DNA of 64,000 nt from Pardosa pseudoannulata (GCA_032207245.1 CM063501.1:87562808-87626807), one strand, 5' to 3'; counted from the stretch's first letter, positions 47,008 to 61,042 are shown. Notes: generated by a model from the sequence alone, not told the origin. Numbers and translations: made by a program.

Positions 47008-49560
47008 TCTATATATATATATAAATGAATTTGTGTGTGTCTGTATGTTCTCGATAGACTCAAAAACCATGCATCCAATCGCCGTGAAAATTTGGGAAAT
47101 ATTTAGGTATATCCCTGGGAAGGTTTTTGTAAATTTTCAACGTTCGAAATTCATTCCTTCCCCCTTTTTCGAGCATTTCATATCATTATTCCAAGCATTA
47201 TTTTCCCCGGTTAAAAGCAAACGATTAAGTTTTTAATTTATTTAATCATAACTACGTGAAAGAAGCAATATTTCTAGCAATGTGACGTCATCCCAAGTAA
47301 TTGTTTTAAACGCAGTTTTCCACGGTTAAAAGCAGGAGATTAAAATGTTCAATTCATCACATAATAAATAGGTGAAAATCATATTTTTCTATCATTCGAC
47401 GTCATTCTTTTAAATATTTAATTTATTCATTTATTTTATATTATTTAAAATCGTCTGCGTAGTATCAATTCGGTTTGACGTGAAAATTTAGATATAAAGT
47501 GATTAACTTTCATTTCTATGTGACGCAAATTATAGCATTTTTATATGAGAACTAATTTTAAATTTAATTCTTGGTTCATTTTTACGTTTCAATGAAATGC
47601 ATATCAACAATATTCTAAGTACAAAAAGTACAAATTTCAGTGACTCTCATGGTCAAATAAAACCTATCATTTTATATAGTTATTTTCATATTCATATGGT
47701 TGTCGATATGAATGTGTGTTTCTGTTTCATACAAAACTATGTGGTTTGTCATAAATTTCCTTAATTTTGGAAAATATTTATTACAACCAACAAAATTAGT
47801 ACTGTTGCTGTCAAAACCTCTGCTTCCTATTCTACCACGTATTATGGCAAGGTATATTAACGTTTCTAATCAATGTACAGTAGTAATATAGTAATGTAAT
47901 TTAGGGTTAAACTTATATTTTACCATAAAAAAGTTTAAGATTTAATATAAGACACAAATTCGATGCAGATTTAATCGTTAGCATGTAAGCATATATTTTG
48001 TTATATTTATTTATGATATTAAGATGGGTTTTTTTTATACAAATCTACCCGATAAGTCATAGAGTAACTAACTTTGGATAGAAATCCTTGATACCGCTAA
48101 ATGAACATATTCCATGTTAAAACATCTTTAATCCCGAGATTAAAATCTGACTGTGACTATCTATGTATATATGTATGTTTGTATCTTCGTCTATCTTCTG
48201 GCGAACCGCTGAACGCAGACGGGCGCCGAAGGTACCAAAAGACGCGAAACAATCCACGGATGTCATTTCGCCCATTCGAGTTACGATATTCCAATTAGTT
48301 CGAAAGATATTAACGAAAAACCGAACAAAATGGCAGCTAAATTTTGCGACACGACCTTTCCATTGTTCAGTTAGCGTCTAAATATGGCAGTGTTATTCAT
48401 TGTTGGCATTATTATCGCCAGATATTTGGTATTCGGGAAACACAAAAACGTATCTGCGCTATTTAAATTCAAGTGTAATTACATAAATATATGATGACAT
48501 TTATGTATATAAGACTATTTTCTTATCTGCTAAAGGCTAAACTCATTTTTGTTTAGGAAATCACTTTTCTTTTCTATTTTATTTTCTTGGCGATATTTTT
48601 ATTTTCAGTAATTAAAAACTTGACATGTTCTATCAAATTTGCTTTTATTTCGCAGTTGCCATTTATTAAATAAAAACTAACATATGGTTATAGGTTTTGT
48701 TATATAAAACTCAACAACACTGGATGAAAAAAAATTGCAAGTGATATACGGGGAAAAAAAATAAGTTTTCATTTTATAAATAGCAACTATGAAATATTGA
48801 GATATAGTAGCCACTTTTGATTAAAGTTTAAAATGTGATTTCAAATAATATAATTGTTTTCGGATATATACTTATTTCGTTTTATCAATATTAATTTGGT
48901 ATATTTTTTTCATTTTAAATTCTATTGCTCCATTTTTATTTATTCAATTTTAAGTCTTCACTCTGTACTTCACCTACTCTTAATAATAATCGTGGACTTG
49001 GCGACTTTCGGTATATATTTCTTTTAATTATGTGTTATAAAAATTAAAACTTCATTCTTATGATAAAGCTTTCAAGTAATATAATTGTTCTCGGATTTTG
49101 ACCTTATGTTCTTAGTTCATTTTATCAACATTTGGTATTTTTCTTTCATTGTCAATTCAACTGCGCCATTTTTATTTATCCAATTTTGAGACCGCACTAA
49201 CATCTATTCATAATTAGTCTTGGCAGAATTACTTAAGGGAGTCATTTAGGTCAATCGTGTTCTGATATTTTAATTAGTTCGAAATATATTATTTTAAAAC
49301 CAACAAAAACACTGTTTTAGTTATGTAGTACAGTCATTAAACTGTTGAGTTGGCGTGAAAAATAATTATCATATTTTCATTGTTGTCGTCGTTTTCTCCC
49401 GATATTTGGTTATAGAATTGACATTAATGCAGAACAGCTATCGCCTATCCTGCCAAACCTTTGTTTGTTTGGAAAATTTGAACTGCGGCACATTTTGGTA
49501 ATTTTGTTAGTGATTTATTATATTCTTGAAGAATTTTTCAAGACCTTACTTTTGATATGT

Positions 49561-49634
<74 letters not shown>

Positions 49635-50424
49635 CATTAAAATTCGAGTGTAAATAAATGCATTTATTAACATAAATACATTTCGATGCATTAATTCGCC
49701 AAATCCGCTGAATGCTTAAACTCTTTTCACCATTAAAATACCCTAATTACAATCAGTTAAAAATATATGAATTAAAATATGTAATGAGTGGAGCCACTTA
49801 TTGCCTATAGTCACAACTATTTTTCATACACAATAACATTTTCTGTTTGAAATATCCCAGTATCAAAATCATTTTATTTTTAATAGCTAAATTTTTTGCT
49901 TCATCAAAATATGTAAATCTTTATTTTACTTTCTCATTTTTTTAAGAAGTTAGTATTTTTTCTGTTATATGTTGTCGTGATTTTTATTTTCATTAATTAC
50001 AAATTTGCCATGTTCTTTCAAATTTGTCTTTATTTCACAATTGCCATTTTTATAAAGAAAAAGTTATCGTCATATTTTTTGTTGTTTTAAATTTAATTTT
50101 TATGTATGTAAAACATTACTACTAAAAGACATCCAATCTCGGAAATGAATTATCCTATTCAGAACAGTACAAATATAGTACTCTCCACAATATTTTGAAA
50201 TTTGACTCCTACATTTAAAAAAGTCGTGGAATTGAATATTATTATGCAGCGGCACTTATTGGACATTCGGCTATTAATAAACTGTTATAATCGTCAACAA
50301 TCTGAAACATACGAGTTTTATTCAGCATTTCTATTAATACATCGTATTATCTTTAATAGTGGTTCTAAATTTTTCATCGAAATATTTTAAAACCCAGACC
50401 GAAGGCTGGGTGCGAAGCAGCTAG
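47008..50424 (+). mobile_element. 3.4-kb non-autonomous Helitron
   Basis: Begins TCTATATATATATATAAATG after A and ends with hairpin CCCAGACCGAAGGCTGGG, then TGCGAAGCAGCTAG, followed by T. No Rep or helicase coding was seen. The interior contains direct repeats: blocks at 48845-48960 recur at 49079-49190, and blocks at 48590-48672 recur at 49972-50056. A second 5'-like start near 48158 (ATCTATGTATATATGTATG) suggests an accreted structure. The same 3' end occurs at 3150-3174. Confidence 0.7.
49563..49634. repeat. (AT)n microsatellite inside the Helitron
   Basis: AT run followed by ACACACAC. Confidence 0.9.
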
Positions 50425-50502
50425 TTATAAATATAAATTAAATTTTATAAAATGTCAAATACTTCGAACTTGTGTTGTAAATTATTAATTTATTCATAGT
50501 CA

Positions 50503-50770
50503 CAGGGCCGTAACCAGAGGAGGAGAATTGGACTGGCTCTAACCCCATTTCCAAAATTCTGGAGATTGCTATGCTGCATTTTAACATTGAAATAAGATTA
50601 CAGCTTAGAAAATAAAATTCATTAAGACAGCATGCATAGTCAAAACTTAATATTTAAACAAAAATTTCAATTTTTCAAATTTTCTATCTACCTTTTTTTT
50701 TTTTTTAAAATTCAGTATTTTTACTACAATTTGTCTTATACATTTACTAAAACATATTGCAAGGTTGGGA
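50503..50770. mobile_element. Degenerate hAT MITE related to 36243-36545
   Basis: Begins CAGGGCCGTAACCAGAGG and continues with CCCCATTTCCAAAATTCTGG; the right end is not clear. Confidence 0.4.
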
Positions 50771-50875
50771 TTGGAATTTTAGCCCCATTTATCGTATGTC
50801 GACAGTAGTTTCCTGCATTTATCGTTTTCCGATTCCGTCCCCTTGAAAAATGATGAATCAAGGTATCATTGCATA

Positions 50876-51010
<135 letters not shown>

Positions 51011-51203
51011 ATCACAAGATGGGTGCCTGTTGGCGTTTTGCAGTTGGGAAGTCCTATCTTGAATGACTGTCTACTTCCCATTCACTTTTTTATGTTTCTT
51101 CTCAGACATCTAAAAAGTATAATTTTCTAAAATGGTGAATTTTGTGGATCTGCAACATGCATAAATCATTTTCATTTAATTTTATGCATTAATATTATGT
51201 AAT

Positions 51204-51238
51204 AATATTCCAGCACTAAATTTTAGTGCTGGAATATT
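51204..51238. repeat. Near-perfect 17-bp-arm palindrome
   Basis: AATATTCCAGCACTAAA, one T, then its exact reverse complement. Confidence 0.85.
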
Positions 51239-51719
51239 TATGTTTCATTATTAATATTTATGTATTATATTAATAAATATTGTTGGAATTACAAAGAGAA
51301 AAAGTAAGTCATTATATAATTTAATTATTTGTAAAGAGAAAAAGGAGTGAGAAAACAAGATCTGTGTCCGAAAAAAATCTTTTTTTAAATTGGAATCCTT
51401 TAATTGTTTGAACTTTTTCTCACTTATTAAACTACACTTAAAATTAAATAAAAGTATTCATCTTTAATTCTGAAAGCATAGAATTTATGATTTACCTACC
51501 AAAACGAAATTAAATATTTGATCGTTTTCTGCAATTAAACAATGAAATATTAAAAAAAATATTAAGAAAAAAAGGTAAGATGAACAGGCAAATTATATAA
51601 AAATAGTTTTCTCAATTCTTTTATAAGCTGCAAGCCAAAGATATTTTAATAAATAAATTGGTGTTGTTTGACCAATATACCATTGTTTTTTATTCACAAA
51701 TTTCATAACTTTTTATAGA

Positions 51720-51970
51720 ATAATGAAAGTTTTATCTATTACCGACAGATGGCAGCACAAATACCTGGGTCAGCGGCATTTTGAAAACATCCAGGAGTTC
51801 CAGACGGTGTGTGGAATTCTTCAAGAGTCGTTTGACAAGAAGAATCTCAACAGTAACAAAACAGCATTTTGTAGAACAGTCAGTCCGCATCGAACACCTG
51901 TTACTATCAACAACTGATTCAGACTCCGCTCATAGGATGATTCAAAATGTTAAAACCGAGTTCTGATTTC
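51720..51970 (+). ncRNA. Possible spliced non-coding exon or pseudogene
   Basis: About 250 bp of clearly higher GC than the flanks, with an acceptor-like CTTTTTATAG at its start and a strong GTAAGT donor at 51971. A candidate next acceptor TCTTTGTAG lies at 52146-52154. Each frame has stops; the best open stretch is FFKSRLTRRISTVTKQHFVE. It could be a UTR exon, lncRNA exon or decayed coding exon. Confidence 0.3.
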
Positions 51971-52329
51971 CGTAAGTAGAATATTTCTTGTTTTTCTTTT
52001 ATTTGTTAGTTTTTTATAGGTTTTTTTATTTCTCTTAGTAGCTTTTATTTTATTTTTCTTTATTGTTTTCGGTGTGATATGTATGTAAAGGTATGATTTT
52101 CGCTTCAACCTTTTTTCTTTTGGTGAAATATTTTTTTCCCTCCTGTCTTTGTAGGATCAAGGAAGGAACGGAAAAATAAGTGTTTTGTTACGCAATGCCA
52201 TAAGCAAAACTATTGTAGTCTCTTATTAAGATTCCGTTTTTTTTTAGGAAATATGATTTATCACTTTCTTAATGGAATTAATATTGATTTATTGGAAGAT
52301 TAGAAAATGTAAAAAAATTTTTTAGGTAG

Positions 52330-54980
52330 TTTTAATATTTTATGAACATTGATATAAAATTGAAATAAAAACATCAATTAAATTGTTTTTTCGCATGCCT
52401 TTACTTACTAGTACAAAAAATCCTCGATATCACCAAAACTGTGGATGCATTTTATTAAATAATTTCCGTACATTTAAGGGGATACGGTACCCAGATATAG
52501 GCAGACTATCGAATTTTTAAACATGCTTTAAAAATATTGTTAAAATTTTTCTTGATTTGAAATTGTTCTAATCTTATTTCTTGATTGCAAAATTTGAAAT
52601 CTCTATTAGCAGTATTGTAAAAGTTATCCACGTATATGATTTAATTTCCTTAACAAATGGAAACTGTAAACGACTTTTTCTTTATGTTTGTTTTTTTCCG
52701 TATTCAATGCATTAAAAAATACTAAGATTTTTTTGTGTTTGAGATACAAGTGTTAAATTTTTTTACGAAGGTTTTCTGTAGTGTATAGAATAATACTGTG
52801 AAGGGTATAACAATCAATTGCTTATTTATTCTTTCTTAAAAAAATCTACAAGTATAGTAAAAAAAAAACCCAGTCAAACTTCATTGCTTTTTCTTTAAGT
52901 AAAATAAATTATAAAATTTAATTTTAGAGACATCTAAAAATCCATTCACAGTCTTCTGTAAAGAGCTTTGATAAATCTTAAAAACATTTTTTGAAATAAA
53001 CATATAAAATACTTGTAAAAAGTCAAATGATTTTTTTAAAAAACTTAAATTTTTAAATTTTAATGGATTTTAATCAACAGCTTTATGAATTTAATATATT
53101 TTTAATTGGATCCTAAAATGCGCAAAGATTACAATGTGTAATGTAAATAGGGTACCGTGTTTCCATAAATTTAGAATCATGAAACCAAGTCTTTCAGTTT
53201 ATTGCGCATTATTCGCGGGATACTATAACAGCTGATAAGAAAAATTGGATTTTGCGCCTTTGTGCATTGGCCTTGGAAGCTAAATAAAATCTCGTTTGAA
53301 CTTCACTTTTTTCCATTACATTTTTGAGAAAAGAAGAGAAGATTAAAGTTTTTTAGAATAATCTTTCAGAAAAATAGCATTTTTTTTTTCAAAACAAAAT
53401 ACGCAAGACTGAGCTTGTCTACTAGCTTTGTCACCTTTACAATGCGAGGTTAAATATATGCTATTAACATTCTGGTATTATGTAAGCATTCGTGATGAGA
53501 ACCAGATCCATTGAAAAGTAAATGTACTGGATGAGTTTCGTTGTAAGTTTTTATTTATCGAACATAATTAAAAAGTAGCTTCAAAAGCGTGTAAGATTAG
53601 TCAAAGATGATACTTCTTATAAAAAAGATACATTTGTTTGAGACGTTTATCTCTCAGAAAATTTTAAAATTATCCGCTGTGTCAGAGCGGGTTTTTCATA
53701 CGGTTCTTATATATCAATAATTTTTCTTTCTACTATATATATATATTTTTTTTCAACTAAAAATCAAATTTAGTTAAATTTATGTACATATAACACTGCT
53801 AGTTAAATAAACTTTTGACTACCATTTATTTTGTGAAAAAAATGTTTTTTTTTTTTAACTTTAACGTTATTGAATGTACGAAATGCTTCGATTCAAGTCG
53901 TTTTTCCAGATCTTACATAATGTTTTAAATGACTCTTTCTAAATCTGACTTAATGATTTAAAATCTCTCTTTAAGCTATACGATTTAATTAATTTTTGAC
54001 TTTCAATTTGTATGCAACGTACACAGCAAGTTTGGTCTATAGCTTAAATTAATCATTTGAACTAAATTGTTTTCCATATTTTTTGTAAAAGTATAGGCCC
54101 TTTTCTCTGTTTTTTAATACTGATAAACTTTAAAGTTTAACATAGGATAAAATCATTTACTTAAAAAGTTCAATTCCTTTTAATCCAGAAAAAAAAGGAC
54201 ACTCGAAAGAATCTTCTAAACTGAGCTAATTTTGACAGACGATAATATTAAAATATATATAATGTTTTATTAAAATTTTTAAAATGCACTTTATTTTACT
54301 TAAATTTTAGCGCTGTTTAATTGTAGATTAACGTTAATCTTGGAAAGTAAAGAAAAATTCCGAACTGCTGTCAACTTTTTCAGGAAATAAAAGTTCTTTC
54401 AGCCGAAACATTATCTTCGAGTTGATTATAGCGAATAATAGTTTTTCATTTCGTCAACGGACAGGACGTTGGCACTTGTCATTAATGTCATTCATACGAA
54501 GCGAGACACGATGAAGAGGAGACAATTGGGTCATTAAGGTTGGAAAGAATTCTCCTTGAAGGTTATAATAAAGTTCTGGGTAAATGGCATAAAATGAATT
54601 AATTATGCGTACCCTATATTCGACCGATTTAAATGGTGTAAGATTTTATATCTTCGCCGTATGCAGCTGATGTTTCAAATAGCAGTATTTAATTAAAAAA
54701 TTTTGAAAATTTTGATGATCGATTAATGAAATCGAGAATTTTTTTCCTCTCTCTACCTGGTTTACTCCCAGTAAACGTTGCTATTTATAATGTACAAACT
54801 TTAAATTAGGTTATTTATCAATGCACTTTTAAATCTCGGCAAAAAACTATTGCAAACTGGGTATCTCATATGATTTGGAAATCATTTTAAAAGGTTTTCT
54901 TCACATCACCATTAACCTTGTATCCTATTAGTGGAATAAACGTTAAAGTATATATTATATGACTTTACAGAGTCTTAGTT
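52330..54980. other. No gene or element recognised
   Basis: AT-rich. A less AT-rich patch at 54450-54560 has no recognisable open frame. Confidence 0.5.
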
Positions 54981-54984
54981 CAGA

Positions 54985-55090
54985 ATGGGATTGAGCCCCA
55001 TCTCCCTTTCCTACCCAAATTCTAGAGTTTTGCATTTTAATAAGGAAATAAATGTACATATTCAAAATATCTATCTATCTATCTATATCA

Positions 55091-55152
<62 letters not shown>

Positions 55153-55290
55153 CTGCATGCCTAATCAAAATTTAATTAAAAAAAAATTTACTTTTATTTA
55201 CTTTTTATTACTTGTATTTATTTTTTGAAATTTCATTATTTTAGCTATAGTTTTAAAGCTAAAATAATGGGATTACTGGCTTTGACCCTG
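54985..55290. mobile_element. Degenerate hAT MITE copy with internal (AT)n
   Basis: GAGCCCCATCTCC, CCCAAATTCTAGAGTTTTGC and ACTGCATGCCTAATCAAAA match the element at 50503-50770; the right end GGCTTTGACCCTG resembles an inverted CAGGG terminus. An AT microsatellite fills 55095-55147. Confidence 0.4.
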
Positions 55291-55299
55291 CGGCATAAT

Positions 55300-56570
55300 A
55301 TTCTAAAGTAATTCTTCTAGTGAATCGATCAGATTCAAAATTTGATGCAAATCATCGATTTGATTAAACATGCCAAATCTCTCCCAAGAAGCTCAGTGAT
55401 GAGCAATTTTTTTTTTCGCTTGGGGAAGGGGGCGGCATGTTTGGAATTTGCATGCAGTCCCAAAATCACTAGGACCAACCCTCTTTAAAAATCCGTAAAC
55501 AAAAATTTAAATTTTTCTTTCAAAATCTTTTCTGCAACAAACTTAAAAATAAAATTTTTTAAGCATATTTTTTTATAATTGTATCCGAATTTATTCCTGC
55601 TAGTTTCTTTTTTTCTTTTTTGTTTATTTATTTTAGCATAGGCAATTTTTTTAAAATTATTTTTAATAAAAACTCTCACAACTATACTTTCCATGTATAA
55701 AATTAAATAATATTTATTGAAGTTTTTGCAAAGAAAAAAATCAAAAATGGTTTTAAATTATCTTTTTTTAACATTGACACTGAAAATTTCTCAACTACTG
55801 TTTCAAAATCTGTGATCTCTTTTGCCCGCTTGAGTCTTGATTCCCAATTCTCCAGTTACGAGATCTGTGCCTTTGTCGACTGAATGTTTTAACATAGTAA
55901 TTTTTACAATAAAACTTGAAGTCTTAAATTGAAAATTATAGGCAAAATTATAATTGACTATCTATTTAGCATTAAAAATGAAAAAATAACACTTCCGAAA
56001 GATATACATATATATGCACTATTATCATTAAATCAGAGACCTCTGAAAAGTAGAAAAGATTTTTCCTTTTTTTAATGACATCCTATGATGTTTAAAATGA
56101 CAAATGATCACCAATGAACATTTCCTAAGATTCAAAGTTGTTTAAATTTCATATATTGTTTTGCTTTCAGTTGTCCACAATAGCATCTATATTTAAATGT
56201 TTACCAATATATAGTTAGCAAAAATTATTCGGACATTAATGGGCAAAGTTCTGAATAAATTGAAGTTCAGTATAATGAAATATTGTCTGAGAAGAAACCA
56301 TGTCATTCTTTACACTAGAACAAATTTTCACTATTCCAATAATAATCTCCTAAAAAATTATTTTTATGTGTTTCAAATACCAACAGTAGCGTGTATACAT
56401 GGTACATGTATAATTATCACTTCGTAATGAAAAGTAACTTTATTTTTAATTTCGCTTTATGAGCTGAAGTACCATTAAAAGTGTATCTAAGTTTGCAACC
56501 TGGTTTACCGAATTAGTATTCTTATACATTTTTTGTTAATCCTAAGATTCGGCCTTGTCTTAAAAAAGTT
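55300..56570. other. No gene recognised
   Basis: AT-rich; open frames at 55485-55694 and 56239-56427 are compositional and match no family I know. Confidence 0.5.
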
Positions 56571-56572
56571 TA

Positions 56573-56777
56573 TTAACACTAAACATACCATATAACGCGT
56601 CAAATGACCCATAAGGTATAAGTAAAAAATGCGATGGGAAATGAATTAAAAATTCTTATTCTTTGTGTTTATAATACATAAAAGTTGACTTTTATGTATT
56701 ATAAAAGTTGACTTCCATCGCATTTTTTTTTTTACATATACCTTATGGGTCATTTGATATGGTATGTTTAGTGTTAA
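56573..56777. mobile_element. TTAA-flanked foldback MITE (piggyBac-like)
   Basis: TTAA on both sides (56573-56576, 56774-56777). Arms begin CACTAAACATACC and are inverted copies over about 65 bp (both contain ATGACCCATAAGGTAT and AAAATGCGATGG). The centre holds another palindrome, 56671-56702 (ATAATACATAAAAGT and its complement). About 197 bp without coding. Confidence 0.75.
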
Positions 56778-57279
56778 CCCATGTTCTAGTTCGTAGCATT
56801 TTTGGAGTTATTTTGTTTTCACTCATGCGAACTAGCAAACACATATGCATACACACGAGCCATAATTTTAAAAAATGTTTTGTGTACTTGATGATGAGTT
56901 AAATTAATGTTATAAACAGAATAGATATAACTGAATTTTTACTCGCAATATTTTTTTCATGAAGACATAGTTTAAAAATTTTGAATGATTCGTCACTGGA
57001 ATCATTTATTTGATAGAACACTTTACCCCCTCAATATCGAAGCACGCATTCATCTGTAATCACCTTAGCAATCAATCAATAAAACTATTGATTAAAACTA
57101 CCACTTAAATTGCAGAAAAATATAGAAAGAAGTTTTAAAAGCAGAAATTTCGTAAATGCTGTTAGGTCAGTTATAGGTTTTCTCAGCTAAATTAAAATAC
57201 CTAATGCGCATTTGGAAATGCCAGAAGGTAACAGACGAAAATATAGTTCTTTAGAATAATGATACGCAAATCGTGGGTC

Positions 57280-58640
57280 CCAACCCCTATAGCGTTCCGC
57301 GTATCTCCCGACTCCGAATACTCCAGGTATCCCCACACTTTCACCAGTCACAAATTCTGAAATTGTCTCCTAAAAATGTTTTTGTTGAATTAAATAAAGT
57401 GTTACGTTTTTTAAAACAAGGAAATAAATTATATATAAAGACCGAAAAAAAAGAGGGATATTTGAGACTACAGAACAGCAGAGCTTTAAAAAATTAGGAT
57501 GATAAGATAATTTTCACACAGTTTATTTAATCAAAATTATTTAAATATCTTAAGTTTATTTAATCGAAGTAACCTTTAGAGGTTATGTTTTAAAATCGTT
57601 AATTATGATAGCTCAATTATTACAGACTGCAGTACAAAGGGTTAAGAAGCAGCTTTTCAATGCGGCAGATCATTTAACTCGTATACGGGTTCATTTATTA
57701 GCATAATCGATCGGACAGTCTACCTGAAGATTTTTTTTTTTTTTTTGTTTCATGTGTAAAAAGACTATGAGTCTTGTTACCTGTAGGGTAGTGGGTTACA
57801 TTCCATATTGGATTTCGGTAGCTACATGTTAACCTATGGGGAAAATTGTCCTACTTTTGGGCGATTTGACTTTAAAGATTTCTTCCAACAAATTTTACCA
57901 CCTAAAAAAGCGAAAAGTTATTCCAGGTTGTACATCACCTTTTTTTAAGTATATGGTGGTAAAATATCATTATTTGTGTTCAAAGAAGATTATATAAAAC
58001 ATTTTCTGAAATAATTTACAATTAAATATATTTTTCTTGCTCTTTTAAATAATTTTTCGCTCTATCACGTGATAAAGTTTCTTTAAAGAAATCTTTACAT
58101 GCGAACCGCTCAAATATAGAACCATTTTTCCCAAGTTTATATGGAGCTAGAGAAATACAATATGGCCAGTACCATACCATCTTAAAGATCTCTAGAGAAG
58201 CATCCTAACGGCCTCCAAAACAAAAAGCGATTGTGAATTTACCCTGTTGTGCAGATAGGTAAAGGAGAGTTGACTTTTCTTGGACAAATGAGATATTATC
58301 AGTCTTCAGTATTTGGAGTAAAATCTTTTGGAATAAAATAACTGAATTTTTTGATGTACGCAGTTTTATCGAAACACTTGTACCGGCTGCCTTGAAATAA
58401 GTTTATTGATTTTTGGTACCAACTGGTCTTCAGGAAACGGAGAAACGTATTTATTTCGAGCAGAAACCAATAAATTTTGAATAGCTGTGACAGATGAAAT
58501 GGAATAATGAATTCTAATATACATAGAAAATTGAGTGCATTGTTCGCTCGCGAATTGAGTGATGCCTGTATTGTCAGTTTGAAGAGAACTTCTTAGAATA
58601 TTATTCTAGTCATACACAAGCACATGCATACATATATATA
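57280..58640. other. No gene recognised
   Basis: The start (ACGCAAATCGTGGGTCCC) is weakly hAT-terminus-like; otherwise unremarkable AT-rich sequence. Confidence 0.45.
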
Positions 58641-59800
58641 AGTGTATGTGTAAGGCCCAATAAAAAATGCAGCTGTAATTTCAGAATTACGCGGCATTGA
58701 TGCGGCTATCAGTTAAATTATTCAGCCTAGTGAGAAAATAACTTCACAGAAGAAAACCCCAAAACTAACTCTTTGAATGGAATATTTAATAAAAATGCTT
58801 TATTCATATACGTTGATATAATTACAAGTAAACGATATAGTAACTTTTATAACTTAACATTTCCATAATCACTACTATACTGCAATTATTATATTATAGT
58901 TTATTAAAATAATGCTTTGTTAATCCAGGATTCGCAAAATTATTTTAAAGTTTGTCTTTGTTTTGTGACTATTTGACTCGATACTGCTCTTTTGCAGTCA
59001 ATAGGATTTTCGTAACACCGAGAACACTTCTTCGTTTTTCGTGTTTGTCCTAGAAATCTTTGAAATAATGCCTCTGAATTTCAGAATTGGATTACACTAG
59101 AACTAGAAAATTCTTTTACAGACAATATGATACCTCAGAACTATCCGCCTATCTGGATTATCTTGACGGGTATAATCCGTTTGTGATACGGCGTTCAAGA
59201 ATTCCCTCCGTTGAGATCATCTTCAGGGAGAGGAATTTTTGATCCTGGTTCTGCACCATCTGCAAAACTCCCGATGACAGGACATCAAGACCACAGATTT
59301 AACCTGTACGGTCTTTGGGAATAGAGGGAGGTGTTAAGAGCGCATGTTAACATCAAACCCAGCTTCTTTGGATTCTAGCTCAGCACTCTGACAACTAGGT
59401 AATCTTGCTTTAACTAGTACTCTCAAGTTTTATTCAGGGATCTTCAAATACTGTATTATCTTGGGCAATACAGCCACATCGATATTCGGATTAGGCATTT
59501 AATGTGAACCAAACACTCAAAGTAAGCAGATTGATTAATTTTCATGAAAAAGTAAAAGGGGAGGGGAAAAGGAAAGTAAAAAAAAAGTGATGATAACTAT
59601 AAAATTGTGCAGAAATTTAGAGATTATGCAGATAGCAGTAGGTTATATAAAATTCCCTGTATTATTTTCTATTTAAAATTTAAGAGAGCATGTGTATATA
59701 TAACAAAATGTTCTAAATCGTGTCATGGGTAGGAAAACGGAGATCAACTATAAGTAGCTATACTTATTAAAGATGGCGAAGTTAGGTCCGAGGAAACACA
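58640..59800. other. Possible LTR-like segment
   Basis: Less AT-rich, starts TGTAAGGCCC near 58650 and has a minus-strand AATAAA near 58801. Ends and target duplication are not established; no coding recognised. Confidence 0.25.
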
Positions 59801-59805
59801 CTTAA

Positions 59806-60997
59806 CAGCCATTACATTATGGCCATCTTATTAATAACATGTAGAACCATCTTTAGCCTTCAATACCGCCAGTACCCAGAGTGGCATTAACTCCACAAGG
59901 CACTGATAGGTAGTTTGAGGTAACTGGTACCAAGCGCTCACCAACTGGTCATGCAATTCCCGCACATTGCGAGGAGGTAGCGTGGCAGCACGAATTTGGT
60001 TTACTAGGTGGAACCACAAATGGTCTATTAGATTAAAGTCAAGTGAATTTGGAGGCCCAGATATTTCTTGAAAGTCACTGGGATGTTCCTCGAACCCCTC
60101 CTTGACTATTCGACTCTTATGACAGAGTGCATTATCTTGTTGGTAAACCATCCCCTGCTGGAAATACTGTTGTCTTGAATGCGTGAATCTGATCCACAAC
60201 GATGTTCACGTAGCGCACAGATATCGGGGATTATTTTATGCAGATTATCGGTCTAATGTGCTTCATTAATGCTACATTGCTCACACCATAATATCCCCCA
60301 CCAGCTAGTCTTTGTCTACCTGTGCATCCAGGAGCCATGGTTTCGTTTGGAAATTGGCGTATTCGCACACGCCTGTCGGTGTGATGGACCATAAAAGTGA
60401 TTCGTCAGACCGTGCAATTCCATACTTCTAATGTCCAATTCCAATGTTTCTTGTCCTATTATAGACGAATCTGGTGATGACGTGCCCTCGGTATTGGGAC
60501 ATGCTTCGGCCTCCGGCTGCGTAGGCTCATACGTAACAATGTACGCTGCACGGTATGTTGAGAAACACTTGTTTGCTACTGTTGTAGATGGCTGTGATTT
60601 CGCCTGTTGTAGATCTTTGATCACGGCGAACAATGCATAACAATCTCCGCTCTCTGGAATCCATGCGACGTGGACGACTCACCGCTGGCCGGCGATTTGT
60701 CGTTTCACCATCTGTACATCACATTCGATGTGTGCTCACAACAAATGCAAGTGAAAAACCCATTAAATGTGCCGTTTCTGATATTGATGCTCCCAGTCGC
60801 CGAACCATAACTATTGGACTATTATCGAAGCCCTAAAAATCGGTTACTTTTCTCATTATGTCGCAAATCGCACTATGTTTGGTAAGATAATGCATAGCCG
60901 TTTTATATACACCGACATCAGCCGCGCATGCGCTGTGGTTTTTGTTTCTTTGCGAGTTCATTGTTATAAATGGAGGGTGATAATAATGTAATGGCTC
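59806..60997 (-). mobile_element. Tc1/mariner element with terminal inverted repeats
   Basis: AGCCATTACATTAT at 59807-59820 and its inverse ATAATGTAATGGCT at 60983-60996 bound a transposase pseudogene in minus orientation. About 1.19 kb, a usual Tc1 size. Confidence 0.75.
59831..60640 (-). pseudogene. Tc1-like transposase pseudogene
   Basis: The C-terminal 122 residues are open (60199-59831): VYQQDNALCHKSRIVKEGF (second Asp), PPNSLDFNLIDHLW (third acidic position reads Asp) and VLAVLKAKDGSTCY before the stop. Upstream sequence continues the family in shifting frames to about 60640, so at least one frameshift inactivates it. Confidence 0.78.
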
Positions 60998-61042
60998 TTC
61001 TGTCTTTTTATTCATCGCTCATGTTCTTTCTTTCCAAAACGA

